NCBI GenBank assembly: GCA_001295775.1
Contig: LJIA01000022.1
Coordinates: forward strand, 1 to 64,000
Origin: a beta proteobacterium AAP99
GTDB taxonomy: Bacteria > Pseudomonadota > Gammaproteobacteria > Burkholderiales > Burkholderiaceae_C
Reading direction: 5' to 3'
Length of the DNA: 64,000 bases
A program made the translations under genes and the position numbers. Positions 44,088 to 52,324 of this stretch are shown piece after piece; position 1 is the first letter of the stretch; each line of letters opens with the position of its first letter. The notes under the pieces were generated by a model, which saw only the letters and a list, made by a program, of their open reading frames with translations, ran no database searches and had not been told where the DNA came from.

Positions 44088-45257
44088 ATGAAGCAGGTGC
44101 CGCTCTCCTACATCGCGCGCAACCTCTGGGTGCGGCGCGTGACCACCGCGTTGACCGCGGTGGGTCTGGCGCTGGTGGTCTACGTGTTTGCCACGGTGCT
44201 GATGATGAGTGAGGGCATCAAGGCCACGCTGGTGGCCACCGGGCAGCCGGACAACGTGATCGTGATCCGCAAGGGCAGCGGCAGCGAGATTTCCTCGGGT
44301 ATCGATCGCGTGTCGGCATCGATCGTGGAGAGCAGCAGCGGCATTGCCACCGACGGCACCGGCCAGCGCCTGGTGTCCAAGGAGCCGGTGGTCGTCATCA
44401 ATCTGGAGCGGCGCAACACCGGCAAGCCGAGCAACGTCACGGTGCGTGGCATCGGGCCGCTGGGTGCTGCGTTGCGCCCGCAGGTGCGCATCACCGAAGG
44501 TCGCATGTTCCGTCCGGGCACCAACGAGATCGTGGCCGGCAGCTCGATAGCGGCCGGCTTTTCCGGCGCTGGCATCGGCGAGACCCTGCGCTTTGCCGGG
44601 CGCGACTGGGTGGTGGTGGGCGTGATGGACGGCGGCAAGACGGCCTTTGACAGCGAGGTCTGGGGCGATGCCGAGCAGATGATGCAGGGCTTTCGGCGTC
44701 TGTCCTTTTCCACCGTGATCTTTCGCCTGGCCGACCCGGACGACTTCGACCGCGTGAAGGCGGCCCTGGACAACGACCCGCGCCTGCAGCTCGATGTGAA
44801 GCGCGAGCAGCAGTTCTACAGCGAGCAGTCCGAGGCCCTGGCCACCTTCATCCGCGTGCTGGGCCTGACCATCTCGGTGATCTTCTCGATCGGCGCGATC
44901 GTCGGCGCCATGATCACCATGTTTGCCACGGTAGCGCAGCGCGTGGGCGAGATCGGCACCCTGCGTGCCCTGGGCTTCCGGCGCAGCGCGGTGCTGATGG
45001 CCTTCATGCTCGAAAGCCTGCTGCTGAGTCTGGTGGGCGGGCTGATCGGCCTGCTGGGCGCGAGCCTGATGCAGAACTTCAGCCTGTCCACGGTGAACTT
45101 CAGCACCTTCGCCGAGATCGCCTTCGGCTTCGTGCTCACACCGAGCATCGTGGTGCAGACGCTGATCTTTTCGCTGGTGATGGGGCTGGTCGGCGGCTTC
45201 CTGCCGGCACGGCGGGCGAGCAAGCTCAAGATCGTGGACGCGCTGCGGGAAGCCTGA
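44088..45257 (+). CDS. FtsX-like ABC permease 2
   Basis: 389 residues, same fold as permease 1 but clearly diverged: N-terminal helix VTTALTAVGLALVVYVFAT, periplasmic MacB_PCD-type domain to about residue 260, then the FtsX helices (ISVIFSIGAIVGAMITMFAT, FMLESLLLSLVGGLIGLLGA and a final segment near VMGLVGGFLPARRASKL). AQRVGEIGTLRALGF is the coupling segment. Two separate permeases suggest a heterodimeric pump. A repeat follows the gene. Confidence 0.9.
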   Translation: MKQVPLSYIARNLWVRRVTTALTAVGLALVVYVFATVLMMSEGIKATLVATGQPDNVIVIRKGSGSEISSGIDRVSASIVESSSGIATDGTGQRLVSKEPVVVINLERRNTGKPSNVTVRGIGPLGAALRPQVRITEGRMFRPGTNEIVAGSSIAAGFSGAGIGETLRFAGRDWVVVGVMDGGKTAFDSEVWGDAEQMMQGFRRLSFSTVIFRLADPDDFDRVKAALDNDPRLQLDVKREQQFYSEQSEALATFIRVLGLTISVIFSIGAIVGAMITMFATVAQRVGEIGTLRALGFRRSAVLMAFMLESLLLSLVGGLIGLLGASLMQNFSLSTVNFSTFAEIAFGFVLTPSIVVQTLIFSLVMGLVGGFLPARRASKLKIVDALREA

Positions 45258-45280
45258 TCAAGCCCGGGAATGAATATCTA

Positions 45281-45347
45281 GATCCAGTATTCATGCGGTT
45301 CTTCAGGCCAAAATGGCTGAAGAACCGCATCCAACAAGCGGAAACGC
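45281..45347. repeat. REP-like dispersed palindromic repeat, reverse orientation
   Basis: GATCCAGTATTCATGCGG then hairpin arms GCGGTTCTTCAG and CTGAAGAACCGC (perfect) around GCCAAAATGG, ending CAACAAGCGGAAAC. It lies between permease 2 and the convergent doxX gene and probably also terminates transcription from both sides. Confidence 0.85.
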
Positions 45348-45356
45348 CTTTTTGAT

Positions 45357-45857
45357 TCAGGCTGCAGCCCGCGCCTGCTTCAAGCCCAGCCGCTGCCACA
45401 CCGCCTTGCACACCGCCCAGTCGATCGACAGCTTGCCGCTGCCAAACAGCGCCACGGTGGCGAGCATCACGCCCCAGGTCACGTGGCCTTGCAGCGCGGC
45501 GGGGGCGATGCCGGGGTAGCTGATCACGGCGACGATGTTCATCACGAACAGGCCCGCCGCACCGAAGCGACCCGCCAGTCCGAGTGCCAGCAGCACCGGC
45601 AGCACCAGTTCGCCACCGGTACCGAACACCGCTGCCACCTCCGGCGGCAGCAGCGGCACCTTGTACTCGTCCGTGAAGAGCAGCAGGGTGGTGTCCCAGT
45701 CGCGGATCTTGGTCAGGCCAGCGAGGAAGAACACGTTGGCCACATATAGACGCAGGCCGAGCAGGAATACGCTCTGGCCCCAGGGCTCGAGATGGGCGAG
45801 CAACTTGCCCAAGGGGGTGAGAAAAGGGTTGCTGCGCATTTGGGTCAGCGTGTTCAT
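45357..45857 (-). CDS. DoxX-family membrane protein of the bufferin cluster
   Basis: 166 residues with four membrane segments (LGLRLYVANVFFLAGLTKI, LVLPVLLALGLAGRFGAAGL and two more). The first helix and FFLAGLTKIRDWD are typical of DoxX. DoxX proteins commonly accompany DUF692/DUF2063 clusters, as in the Haemophilus HvfABCD operon. The start ATG overlaps the DUF2063 gene's stop. A role in redox handling or peptide maturation in the membrane is inference. Confidence 0.88.
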   Translation of the reverse strand: MNTLTQMRSNPFLTPLGKLLAHLEPWGQSVFLLGLRLYVANVFFLAGLTKIRDWDTTLLLFTDEYKVPLLPPEVAAVFGTGGELVLPVLLALGLAGRFGAAGLFVMNIVAVISYPGIAPAALQGHVTWGVMLATVALFGSGKLSIDWAVCKAVWQRLGLKQARAAA

Positions 45858-46501
45858 GTCGGTTCTCCCATGAGGTGTTCGATCAGTGTTGAGGCTTGGT
45901 CGAACGGCAGCGGGAAAACTTGCACGGCGAAGCCCTGGCGCAGGACCAGCGCGCCTTCAGCGGCCTGCAGATCGATCTGGCTCAGATCGATCTCCGCGCC
46001 CGGCTGATGGGCACGCCAGAGCGTGACGATCGGCACGGACTCGGCCAGCACGCGGCTTCCGGGGATGATGAGTGGATTCTCTGCAGCGGCTTCGATCTGC
46101 TCGGCCGTCGCGTCCGGTGCGAACTGCGCTTCGTGCACCACCCATTCCAGTCGTGCCAATGGCGGCAGCCACGCAAAACCGGCCGTGGGTTCGAATTGCG
46201 CGGCAAAGGTGTCGAGCGCACTGCCCCAGAGGGCCCAGTCGCCTTCCTGTGCGGGGTGCGCGCGCCAAAAGTGCGGCGCCATGGCATCGAAGAATTCATG
46301 GCCGAGCATCTGGCGCGTGACGGGGTAGGACGCGCCGAGCGTGCGCGTGGCATTGGCCATCACATTGCCGCGATACAGGCCGATCCTGCGCGCATTGCGC
46401 TCGGCATCGCCCTCAAGTTCGGGCAGCAGCGCGCCGGCCGCGTCGTGCATGCGCAGCGCGGCGCCAAAGCGTGCCTGGAGCGCTTCCAGCTCAGAGCGCA
46501 T
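45854..46501 (-). CDS. DUF2063 partner protein of the MNIO enzyme (BufC-like)
   Basis: 215 residues from ATG 46501, chosen because the longer frame runs antisense-like upstream and this start overlaps the DUF692 gene's 3' end by eleven bases. The N-terminal DUF2063 domain is recognisable: LEGDAERNARRIGLYRGNVMANA, then LGASYPVTRQMLGHEFFDAM. A C-terminal beta-rich domain follows. In related systems this protein binds the DUF692 oxidase and presents the precursor's leader. It lacks an obvious DNA-binding role despite older labels. Confidence 0.88.
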   Translation of the reverse strand: MRSELEALQARFGAALRMHDAAGALLPELEGDAERNARRIGLYRGNVMANATRTLGASYPVTRQMLGHEFFDAMAPHFWRAHPAQEGDWALWGSALDTFAAQFEPTAGFAWLPPLARLEWVVHEAQFAPDATAEQIEAAAENPLIIPGSRVLAESVPIVTLWRAHQPGAEIDLSQIDLQAAEGALVLRQGFAVQVFPLPFDQASTLIEHLMGEPT

Positions 46502-47420
46502 CGGCGGGCTCCGGCAGACTGATGATCTGCGCCTGTACTTCACGGGCGATGCGGATCTCATCGAGCAGCACCTCGATCGGCGGCACATCGGTGTCCCATT
46601 CGATCAGCGTGGGCTGCGCCCCGAAGCGCTCCAGCGCTCGCGCATACAGCGCCCACACGGCCGGACGCGCGCGCGACCCATGGTCATCCACCAGCCCGTC
46701 CTCGGTGTCGAGGTGACCGGCCACATGGAACTGTCGCACGGCGCCTTCAGGCAGGGCGTTCAGGACGGCGGCGGCATCAAAGCCGAAGTGCACGCTGTTG
46801 ATGTAGAGATTGTTCACATCCAGCAGCACGCCGCAGCCGGTGCGGTGCACCGCTGCCGCAATGAAATCCATCTCGGCGAACTCGTCATCCGCAAACTTCA
46901 CGTAGGCCGTGGCGTTCTCGATCAGGATGGGGCGCTTCAGCAAAGTCTGCACCTGATCGATGTGTGCGCAGAGCGTGTCCAGCGCGCTGCGGGTGTAGGG
47001 GAGGGGCAGCAGATCGTTGTAGGCCGCATACGCGTCCGCCGTCCAGCACACGTGCTCAGACACCAGCGCCGGGTTTACGGCGGCCACCAGCGCCTGCAGC
47101 TTGGCCAGGTGCGCAGCGGACAGGCCGCGTGCATTGCCCAGGCCCAGGCCGACGCCGTGCAGGCTCACGGGCCAGCGCTGGCGCACGGTATCCAGCACGG
47201 CGCGCGCGGCGCCGCCGGGTGCAAAGAAGTTCTCGCTGTGAACTTCCAGAAAGTCCACGCTGGCCAGTGCGGCCGGCGGGAATGCAAATTCAGTGCTGCC
47301 GGACGCACCGGGGGCGGGCGTGTGTTGTGCTGTCGGGGCGAATTCCGCAGCCTGGCAAAACGCACGGTAGTGCGGTTGGCGCAGACCCAGACCAACCCAG
47401 CCCAAGCGGTTCTGTTCCAT
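46491..47420 (-). CDS. DUF692 multinuclear non-heme iron oxidase (BufB-like)
   Basis: 309 residues from ATG 47420, with GAGG five bases upstream. TIM-barrel MNIO features: GLGLRQPHY at the N-terminus, DFLEVHSENFFAPGG, SLHGVGLGLGNARGL, LVSEHVCW, ILIENATAYVKF, VLLDVNNLYINSVH and FHVAGHLDTEDGL, with DDHGS and IEWDTDVPP. The His, Glu and Asp residues are those that bind two or three iron ions in MbnB-type enzymes. These convert cysteines of precursor peptides to heterocycles such as oxazolone-thioamide or thiooxazole. It should act on the neighbouring DUF2282 peptide. Confidence 0.92.
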   Translation of the reverse strand: MEQNRLGWVGLGLRQPHYRAFCQAAEFAPTAQHTPAPGASGSTEFAFPPAALASVDFLEVHSENFFAPGGAARAVLDTVRQRWPVSLHGVGLGLGNARGLSAAHLAKLQALVAAVNPALVSEHVCWTADAYAAYNDLLPLPYTRSALDTLCAHIDQVQTLLKRPILIENATAYVKFADDEFAEMDFIAAAVHRTGCGVLLDVNNLYINSVHFGFDAAAVLNALPEGAVRQFHVAGHLDTEDGLVDDHGSRARPAVWALYARALERFGAQPTLIEWDTDVPPIEVLLDEIRIAREVQAQIISLPEPADAL

Positions 47421-47466
47421 GGAAACCTCGGTCAGGTGCATCCGGCAGGTGTAAAGCCGGCGCGGC

Positions 47467-47769
47467 TTACTTCTTTTCCATCATCTTCTTGTCGGCCATC
47501 TTCTTGGCGGCGTCGGCGGTCAGGCCGCCACCCATCTTTTCGCAGGTGCCCTTGGCCACGTACTTCCACTCATCCGGAGCCATGTCGACCTTGTTCTGCC
47601 CGGCGCAGGAGTGGGTGCCGCTGGCGTTGGCGCAGTCGTTCTGGCCGGCCTTGGCGATGCCGAAACACTTTTCCTTGGCGGCCTGGGCGTAGGCCGGCAT
47701 GACGGCGCTGGTGGCGGTTACGGCCAGAACGGATGCGAATGCGGTGCGCAGCAGTGCTTGCTTGTTCAT
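47467..47769 (-). CDS. DUF2282 bufferin-type RiPP precursor
   Basis: 100 residues from ATG 47769, with AGGAG eight bases upstream. Signal peptide residues 1-30 ([20 protein letters not shown] then AYAQA). The mature part has four cysteines in the DUF2282/bufferin pattern: [34 protein letters not shown], then GTCEKMGG. The C-terminus is Lys/Met-rich ([12 protein letters not shown]). In characterised relatives, the MNIO enzyme modifies core cysteines and the product handles copper outside the cytoplasm. First gene of bufA-bufB-bufC-doxX. Confidence 0.92.
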   Translation of the reverse strand: MNKQALLRTAFASVLAVTATSAVMPAYAQAAKEKCFGIAKAGQNDCANASGTHSCAGQNKVDMAPDEWKYVAKGTCEKMGGGLTADAAKKMADKKMMEKK

Positions 47770-47897
47770 GATCTGATCTCCTGAATGTTGCGATTGCAAA
47801 GGTGTGAGCCGATCTCACGCAGGGTCAGTCGAGTGGGCGGGAAAGTCCTTACACGGTGCCCGGTATATTTCCTTGCAATCCCCTGACAAGGCTTTCC
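47770..47897. promoter_or_regulatory. Divergent control region of the bufferin cluster
   Basis: 128 bases between the DUF2282 precursor and the spermidine-synthase-like gene. It contains a perfect inverted repeat GTGAG-N5-CTCAC at 47804-47818. On the minus strand, GTAAGG (47852-47847) with CGAC (47831-47828) is loosely like an extracytoplasmic-function sigma-factor promoter, 15 bases apart. No sigma-factor gene is adjacent. Both calls are tentative. Confidence 0.35.
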
Positions 47898-50111
47898 ATG
47901 GTCCGCCTGTTTCCGCTGACGATCTTCCTGTCGGCCTTTCTGCTGTTCCTGGTCCAACCCCTGATCGGCAAGCAAGTGGTGCCCTGGTTTGGAGGCTCGG
48001 CCGGGGTGTGGACGGTCTGCCTGGCCTTCTTTCAGCTCGTGCTGCTGGCGGGCTACGGCTACGCAGACCTGATGGGGCGCTTCGCCATCCGCCGCCAGAT
48101 GCAGGTGCATCTGGGCGTCCTGCTGCTGGCGTTGCTCACGCTGCCCATCCTGGCCAACCCGGCGCTCAAACCCTTGGGCGATGAAGACCCCACCGGCCGG
48201 CTGATGTTGCTGCTGGCCGCGACCATCGGCCTGCCGTACTTCGCGGTGTCGTCCACCGGCCCCTTGATCCAGAACTGGTTTGCCACCGTCACGCCCAAGA
48301 CGGATGCGCGCCGGGAGCGGGTCTACCGCCTGTTTGCCTTGTCGAACCTGGCCTCGCTGTTTGCGCTGATGGCCTATCCCTTCGCCATCGAGCCCTTCAT
48401 GCCCGTGAAGCAGCAGGCCTGGGTGTGGTCCGGGCTGTTCGTCCTGTTTGCGCTGCTCTGTGGCGCCAGCGCCGTGCTGGCCGCGCGCGCCGTGGCGGCC
48501 ATGCCGCCGCCCGCACCGGTGGACCCCGACGCCTACATCACGCACGAGCCGCCCACACCCGGCCGCTACCTGCTCTGGTTCACCCTGTCCGCGCTGGGCT
48601 GCATCATGCTCGTGACGGTCAGCACGCACATCACGCAGAACGTGGCCAGCGTGCCTTTCCTGTGGATCCTGCCGCTGGCGCTTTATCTGCTGACCTTCAT
48701 CCTGTGCTTTGACTCGGACCGCTGGTACCGCCGCGGCCTGTTCCAGCCGCTTCTGATGGTGCTCGTGCCCGCCATGGCCTGGGGCCTGTTCACCAAGAAC
48801 ACCGTGCTGCCCTTCTGGCAGGCGGTACCGCTGTATTGCGGCGGGCTGTTTGTCATCTGCATGTTCTGCCACGGGGAGCTTTCGCGCGCCAAGCCCGAGC
48901 CCGAGTACCTCACGCGCTTCTATCTGATGATCTCGCTGGGCGGCGCGGTGGGCGGCCTGCTGGTCGGGCTGGTGGCGCCGCGCGTGTTCAACGCCTACTG
49001 GGAACTGCCACTTTCACTGCTTCTGGCCGCACTGATGCTTTTTGTGGTCATGCGCGATGAGGGCTGGGTCAAGCCGCTGTTCTCGACGCTGGTGGCCGCC
49101 ACCTTCGGTTTTGCGGTCTGGTGGTGGTTCTGGCACCTGGACGCCAACCCCTTCGAAACCGAAGCCATGCGCAATGCCGTGGTCGCGATCATCGGTCTGG
49201 CCGTGGTGGCGCTGTTCCTCGGCATCTCGCGCAGCATCTCCGGCACCGCGGCCACCCTGGGCCTGATGGCCGCGGTGATGACGGCGAGCTTCGGCTGGCA
49301 ATACCGCGAGGTGTTCACGCGTGACGTGATTGCCATGGACCGCAACTTCTACGGCACGGTACGCGTGCGTCAGAGCCCGGACGGCAGCGACCGCAAGCTC
49401 ACGCATGGCGTGATCCTGCATGGTCAGCAGTTTCTGGATGAGGAGCGCCGCCGCTGGCCCACCACCTATTACTCAAGCACCTCGGGCGCCGGCGTGGCGC
49501 TTGAGGCCCTGCGCCAGGCACGCAAGCGGCCGCTCAAGGTCGGGCTGATCGGCCTGGGCGTAGGGACGCTCGCCACCTGGGGCCAGCCAGGCGATCAGTT
49601 CCGCTTCTATGAGATCAATCCGCAGGTGATCGACCTGGCCAAGCGCGATTTCACGTATCTGAAGGACTCACGCGCCACGGTCACCACGGCGCTGGGCGAT
49701 GCGCGCCTCGTGCTGGAGCGCGAAGCACCGCAGGGCTTTGATTTGCTGGTGGTGGATGCCTTCACCAGTGATGCGATCCCCGTGCATCTGGTCACCAAGG
49801 AGGCCATGGCCACCTACGCACGGCAACTCGCGCCCGGTGGCATCGTGGCCTTCCACGTCTCCAACCGCTACCTGGACCTGGTGCCGGTCGTGGCGGGCAT
49901 CGCGGCAGCCAACGGCATGAACACGGTGAAGATCGCCGACGAGCGGGCCGAGTGGTACCTCTCACGCACGGATTACGTGCTGGCCACGCCGGATGTCAAG
50001 ACCCTTGCGCTCAAGCCGATCGCCGAGCGGGCCGAAGCCGTGGTGCCGCGCGCCGGGTTCGCCACCTGGACGGACGACTACAACAACCTGTTCGCGATCC
50101 TTAAGCGCTGA
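47898..50111 (+). CDS. Membrane-anchored spermidine-synthase-like (fused MFS/methyltransferase) protein
   Basis: 737 residues from ATG 47898; a GTG upstream is in frame. About 12 to 14 membrane segments fill residues 1-470 (start RLFPLTIFLSAFLLFLVQPL, with GSAGVWTVCLAFFQ and VSTHITQNVASVPFLWILPL). The soluble C-terminus from about residue 500 is a spermidine-synthase/methyltransferase fold: YGTVRVRQS, LTHGVILHGQQFLD, VGLIGLGVGTLATWG, RFYEINPQVIDLA, LGDARLVL, LLVVDAFTSDAIPVHL and the C-terminal YNNLFAIL. Fused proteins of this type are widespread in proteobacteria, with no settled function. Confidence 0.88.
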   Translation: MVRLFPLTIFLSAFLLFLVQPLIGKQVVPWFGGSAGVWTVCLAFFQLVLLAGYGYADLMGRFAIRRQMQVHLGVLLLALLTLPILANPALKPLGDEDPTGRLMLLLAATIGLPYFAVSSTGPLIQNWFATVTPKTDARRERVYRLFALSNLASLFALMAYPFAIEPFMPVKQQAWVWSGLFVLFALLCGASAVLAARAVAAMPPPAPVDPDAYITHEPPTPGRYLLWFTLSALGCIMLVTVSTHITQNVASVPFLWILPLALYLLTFILCFDSDRWYRRGLFQPLLMVLVPAMAWGLFTKNTVLPFWQAVPLYCGGLFVICMFCHGELSRAKPEPEYLTRFYLMISLGGAVGGLLVGLVAPRVFNAYWELPLSLLLAALMLFVVMRDEGWVKPLFSTLVAATFGFAVWWWFWHLDANPFETEAMRNAVVAIIGLAVVALFLGISRSISGTAATLGLMAAVMTASFGWQYREVFTRDVIAMDRNFYGTVRVRQSPDGSDRKLTHGVILHGQQFLDEERRRWPTTYYSSTSGAGVALEALRQARKRPLKVGLIGLGVGTLATWGQPGDQFRFYEINPQVIDLAKRDFTYLKDSRATVTTALGDARLVLEREAPQGFDLLVVDAFTSDAIPVHLVTKEAMATYARQLAPGGIVAFHVSNRYLDLVPVVAGIAAANGMNTVKIADERAEWYLSRTDYVLATPDVKTLALKPIAERAEAVVPRAGFATWTDDYNNLFAILKR

Positions 50112-50123
50112 GCGGCCGCAGCG

Positions 50124-50501
50124 CTACCCACTGAACTGCACACTGCCGGGTTCATGGTCCTCGCGGGTCTGTTTGGCGTCGCGGTAGCGGCTGAAGCGGT
50201 CGCGCCCCGGCGGGAGGGTGTCTCGAAACACCTCGGTCAGACCCTGGGTGCACCAGATGCAGATCGCGGTATCGGTGCGCGTCAGGTTCTGGCAGACCGG
50301 GCAGAGCACGAAGGGCGGCAGCTTCTGGTCGCCCAGATCGGCGCCGCGCCCACGGCGGCGGGCCAGCAGACGGCGGCGCGAGCGCGTGTGCTGCACCTTC
50401 AGCGTCACCAGCGAAACGGCCAGCACGACGCCCGCGATCCCGAAGACCCAAACCGCGCTGTTGAGATCGCACCACCACTGCACCCCAGATACACAGCTCA
50501 T
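50124..50501 (-). CDS. Hypothetical protein with one membrane helix and a zinc ribbon
   Basis: 125 residues. One N-terminal membrane segment (AVWVFGIAGVVLAVSLVTL) is followed by an Arg-rich stretch (RSRRRLLARRRGRG), then a CPVC...CIWC zinc-ribbon pattern (LCPVCQNLTRTDTAICIWC) and a charged tail. No specific family recognised. It is convergent with the preceding gene and has no partner on its strand. The zinc ribbon faces the cytoplasm if the Arg-rich loop marks the inside. Confidence 0.65.
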   Translation of the reverse strand: MSCVSGVQWWCDLNSAVWVFGIAGVVLAVSLVTLKVQHTRSRRRLLARRRGRGADLGDQKLPPFVLCPVCQNLTRTDTAICIWCTQGLTEVFRDTLPPGRDRFSRYRDAKQTREDHEPGSVQFSG

Positions 50502-50789
50502 CGTTCGCTCCCTGCGCGCCGCCTGGGCCGGCCGCCTCTGGGCACCGGCAGCAGCGCGATCTGCGCAGACTAGGGAGCCGGCAGGCCGCTGTCAGAACGG
50601 CGCCCGGAGTGTCAAAAACTGATACGCGCGGTTCAAGCCCTTGCAGCGCCGCGCGGGTTTCATCTGCGGCTGGAGCGGGTTCGTCTCAGGACGGGCATGC
50701 ACGCTGCGGGCTGCATGGGACAATGCTCCCGGCTGTCGGCCATTCTGCGCCGCAGCTCGCATCGCCTGACCCGGCTGCTTCCTCCCACC
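50502..50789. other. Divergent gap before the cupin gene
   Basis: 288 bases between divergent starts. GC-rich with no open frame having both a ribosome-binding site and homology-like features. It presumably contains the promoters of the zinc-ribbon and cupin genes. Confidence 0.5.
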
Positions 50790-51146
50790 ATGCAAAGCAT
50801 CAGTTTTTCCGACTCCGCGCCACCGCCGACGACCGACTTCCCGCGCGAGGATCGCCGCATCTCCGGTACGCCAATGCGCCGGACCTGGCTGTTCCACGAG
50901 GACGCCGCTTCCGGGGGCAGCTTTGGCCTCTGGGCCTGCGAGGTCGGACACTGGCGCATCGAGTTCGCACCGGACAAGTCGGAACTGTTTCACGTGCTCG
51001 AAGGGCGCTGCGCGATCCACGACGCTCAGGGCGGCGCCAAGTTCTACGGCCCGGGCGACACCTGCGTGATTCCAGCGGGTTTCTCAGGCAGCTTCGAGGT
51101 CATCGAACCCATCCGCAAGATCTTTGCCCTGGCCCAGCGGGCCTGA
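50790..51146 (+). CDS. Cupin-domain protein
   Basis: 118 residues from ATG 50790; a longer frame begins at 50697, but its extra residues look non-coding. It is a single small cupin barrel of the DUF861 type: WACEVGHWRIEFAPDKSELF, then HVLEGRCAIHD (motif 1 region) and FYGPGDTCVIPAGFSGSFEV (motif 2 region). Members are often involved in metabolite sensing or isomerisation, with no fixed function. It is followed eleven bases later by a small membrane protein gene. Confidence 0.82.
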   Translation: MQSISFSDSAPPPTTDFPREDRRISGTPMRRTWLFHEDAASGGSFGLWACEVGHWRIEFAPDKSELFHVLEGRCAIHDAQGGAKFYGPGDTCVIPAGFSGSFEVIEPIRKIFALAQRA

Positions 51147-51157
51147 GGAGGCATGTC

Positions 51158-51628
51158 ATGAACATCGACGATCTCACCCCCAAGGATGGCGATTTCGTGC
51201 GCGAAGTCGAACGCATCCAGGCGCGGATGCAAGCGCTGAACGTGGGGCAGCAGCTCACCGATGTCAGCGGCAGCGCTCGCCGGCCCGCGTCAGGCCGGCC
51301 GCGGCCCGCCGCAGCCAGCGCCTCCGGTCCGCCGACGGCACCGCAGCCTGCTGCGCTAGCCGCGCAGAACGCGGGGGCCCGCGCAGTAATGAGCGGCGAC
51401 AAGCCGCCGCTCACGCGCGCCGAAGCCGAGGCCCTGCTCAACGCCATGAGAAGTGGCGAGGTCGATGTACGCCAGTGGTTCAAGACGCCGATGGGCGTTG
51501 CCGTGCTTGTCGGCGGCTCGCTGTTTGGAGCGGGCGTGCTGTCCCTAATCCTGGACCTGCCCTACTTCCTGGCGCTGGCGATCATCGGCGGCATTGCCTT
51601 CAGTGTGCTCAACCCCAAGAAGAAGTGA
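51158..51628 (+). CDS. Hypothetical small membrane protein
   Basis: 156 residues; GAGGAGG lies just upstream of ATG 51158. The N-terminal half is soluble with an amphipathic helix ([15 protein letters not shown]), then a long Ala/Pro-rich stretch; the C-terminus has two adjacent hydrophobic segments ([38 protein letters not shown]) and ends NPKKK. No family recognised. It lies between a cupin gene and dut, all on one strand. Confidence 0.68.
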   Translation: MNIDDLTPKDGDFVREVERIQARMQALNVGQQLTDVSGSARRPASGRPRPAAASASGPPTAPQPAALAAQNAGARAVMSGDKPPLTRAEAEALLNAMRSGEVDVRQWFKTPMGVAVLVGGSLFGAGVLSLILDLPYFLALAIIGGIAFSVLNPKKK

Positions 51629-51638
51629 GTTCTCAGCC

Positions 51639-52088
51639 GTGATCCAATTGGACGTCCAGATCCTCGATGAACGCCTGCGCCAGGCATTGCCCGAATACGC
51701 GACCGCCGGTGCCGCCGGTCTGGACCTGCGCGCAGCCATCGACGCGCCGCTGGTCATCGAACCCGGCAGCACGCACCTGATTCCCACCGGTCTGGCCATC
51801 CACATCGGCGACCCCGGCTACTGCGCGATGATCCTTCCGCGTTCCGGCCTCGGCCACAAGCACGGCATCGTGCTGGGCAATCTCGTCGGCCTGATCGACA
51901 GCGACTACCAGGGCCAGCTCATGGTCAGCACCTGGAACCGCGGGCAGACGGCCTTCACACTCAATCCACTGGATCGTCTGGCGCAGCTGGTGATCGTGCC
52001 GGTCATGCAGGTGAAGCTGAATGTCGTGGAGGCGTTTGCTGCGTCCGAGCGCGGCGCGGGTGGCTTTGGTTCGACCGGCCGCGGTTAA
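51639..52088 (+). CDS. dut: dUTPase
   Basis: 149 residues from GTG 51639, where homology starts with [12 protein letters not shown]. Trimeric dUTPase motifs 1 to 5 are all present: [43 protein letters not shown] and the C-terminal [12 protein letters not shown] that closes on the active site. It hydrolyses dUTP to dUMP and pyrophosphate, limiting uracil in DNA. The GTG start could reduce translation. An AT-rich gap follows. Confidence 0.95.
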   Translation: MIQLDVQILDERLRQALPEYATAGAAGLDLRAAIDAPLVIEPGSTHLIPTGLAIHIGDPGYCAMILPRSGLGHKHGIVLGNLVGLIDSDYQGQLMVSTWNRGQTAFTLNPLDRLAQLVIVPVMQVKLNVVEAFAASERGAGGFGSTGRG

Positions 52089-52324
52089 GGTTCAATTTCG
52101 GACACTTTTTTGTTTTGACAAAATTCGACTGAGGTCGGCTTCTAATGTGCGGAAAGTCAATCTCATTCAATTGAAAATAAGTCAATTTCGGTCATTTCCA
52201 CTTACGTTGCAGGCTGCGGATCTCAGATACAACTCGCAGGTTCCGTTACGTTTGAAACGATTCGAAGGCGCTCGCGCTGCGCCCTGACCCGTTCAATGGG
52301 GACATCCAACTTCAGGGAGTGCCC
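52089..52324. other. AT-rich gap with repeat-like motifs
   Basis: 236 bases, markedly AT-richer than the flanks. Contains AATTTCGGAC (52094-52103), GCGGAAAG (52149-52156) and AATTTCGGTC (52184-52193), motifs shared with the dispersed repeat neighbourhoods. Presumably carries the promoter of the glycine-zipper gene. Confidence 0.45.
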
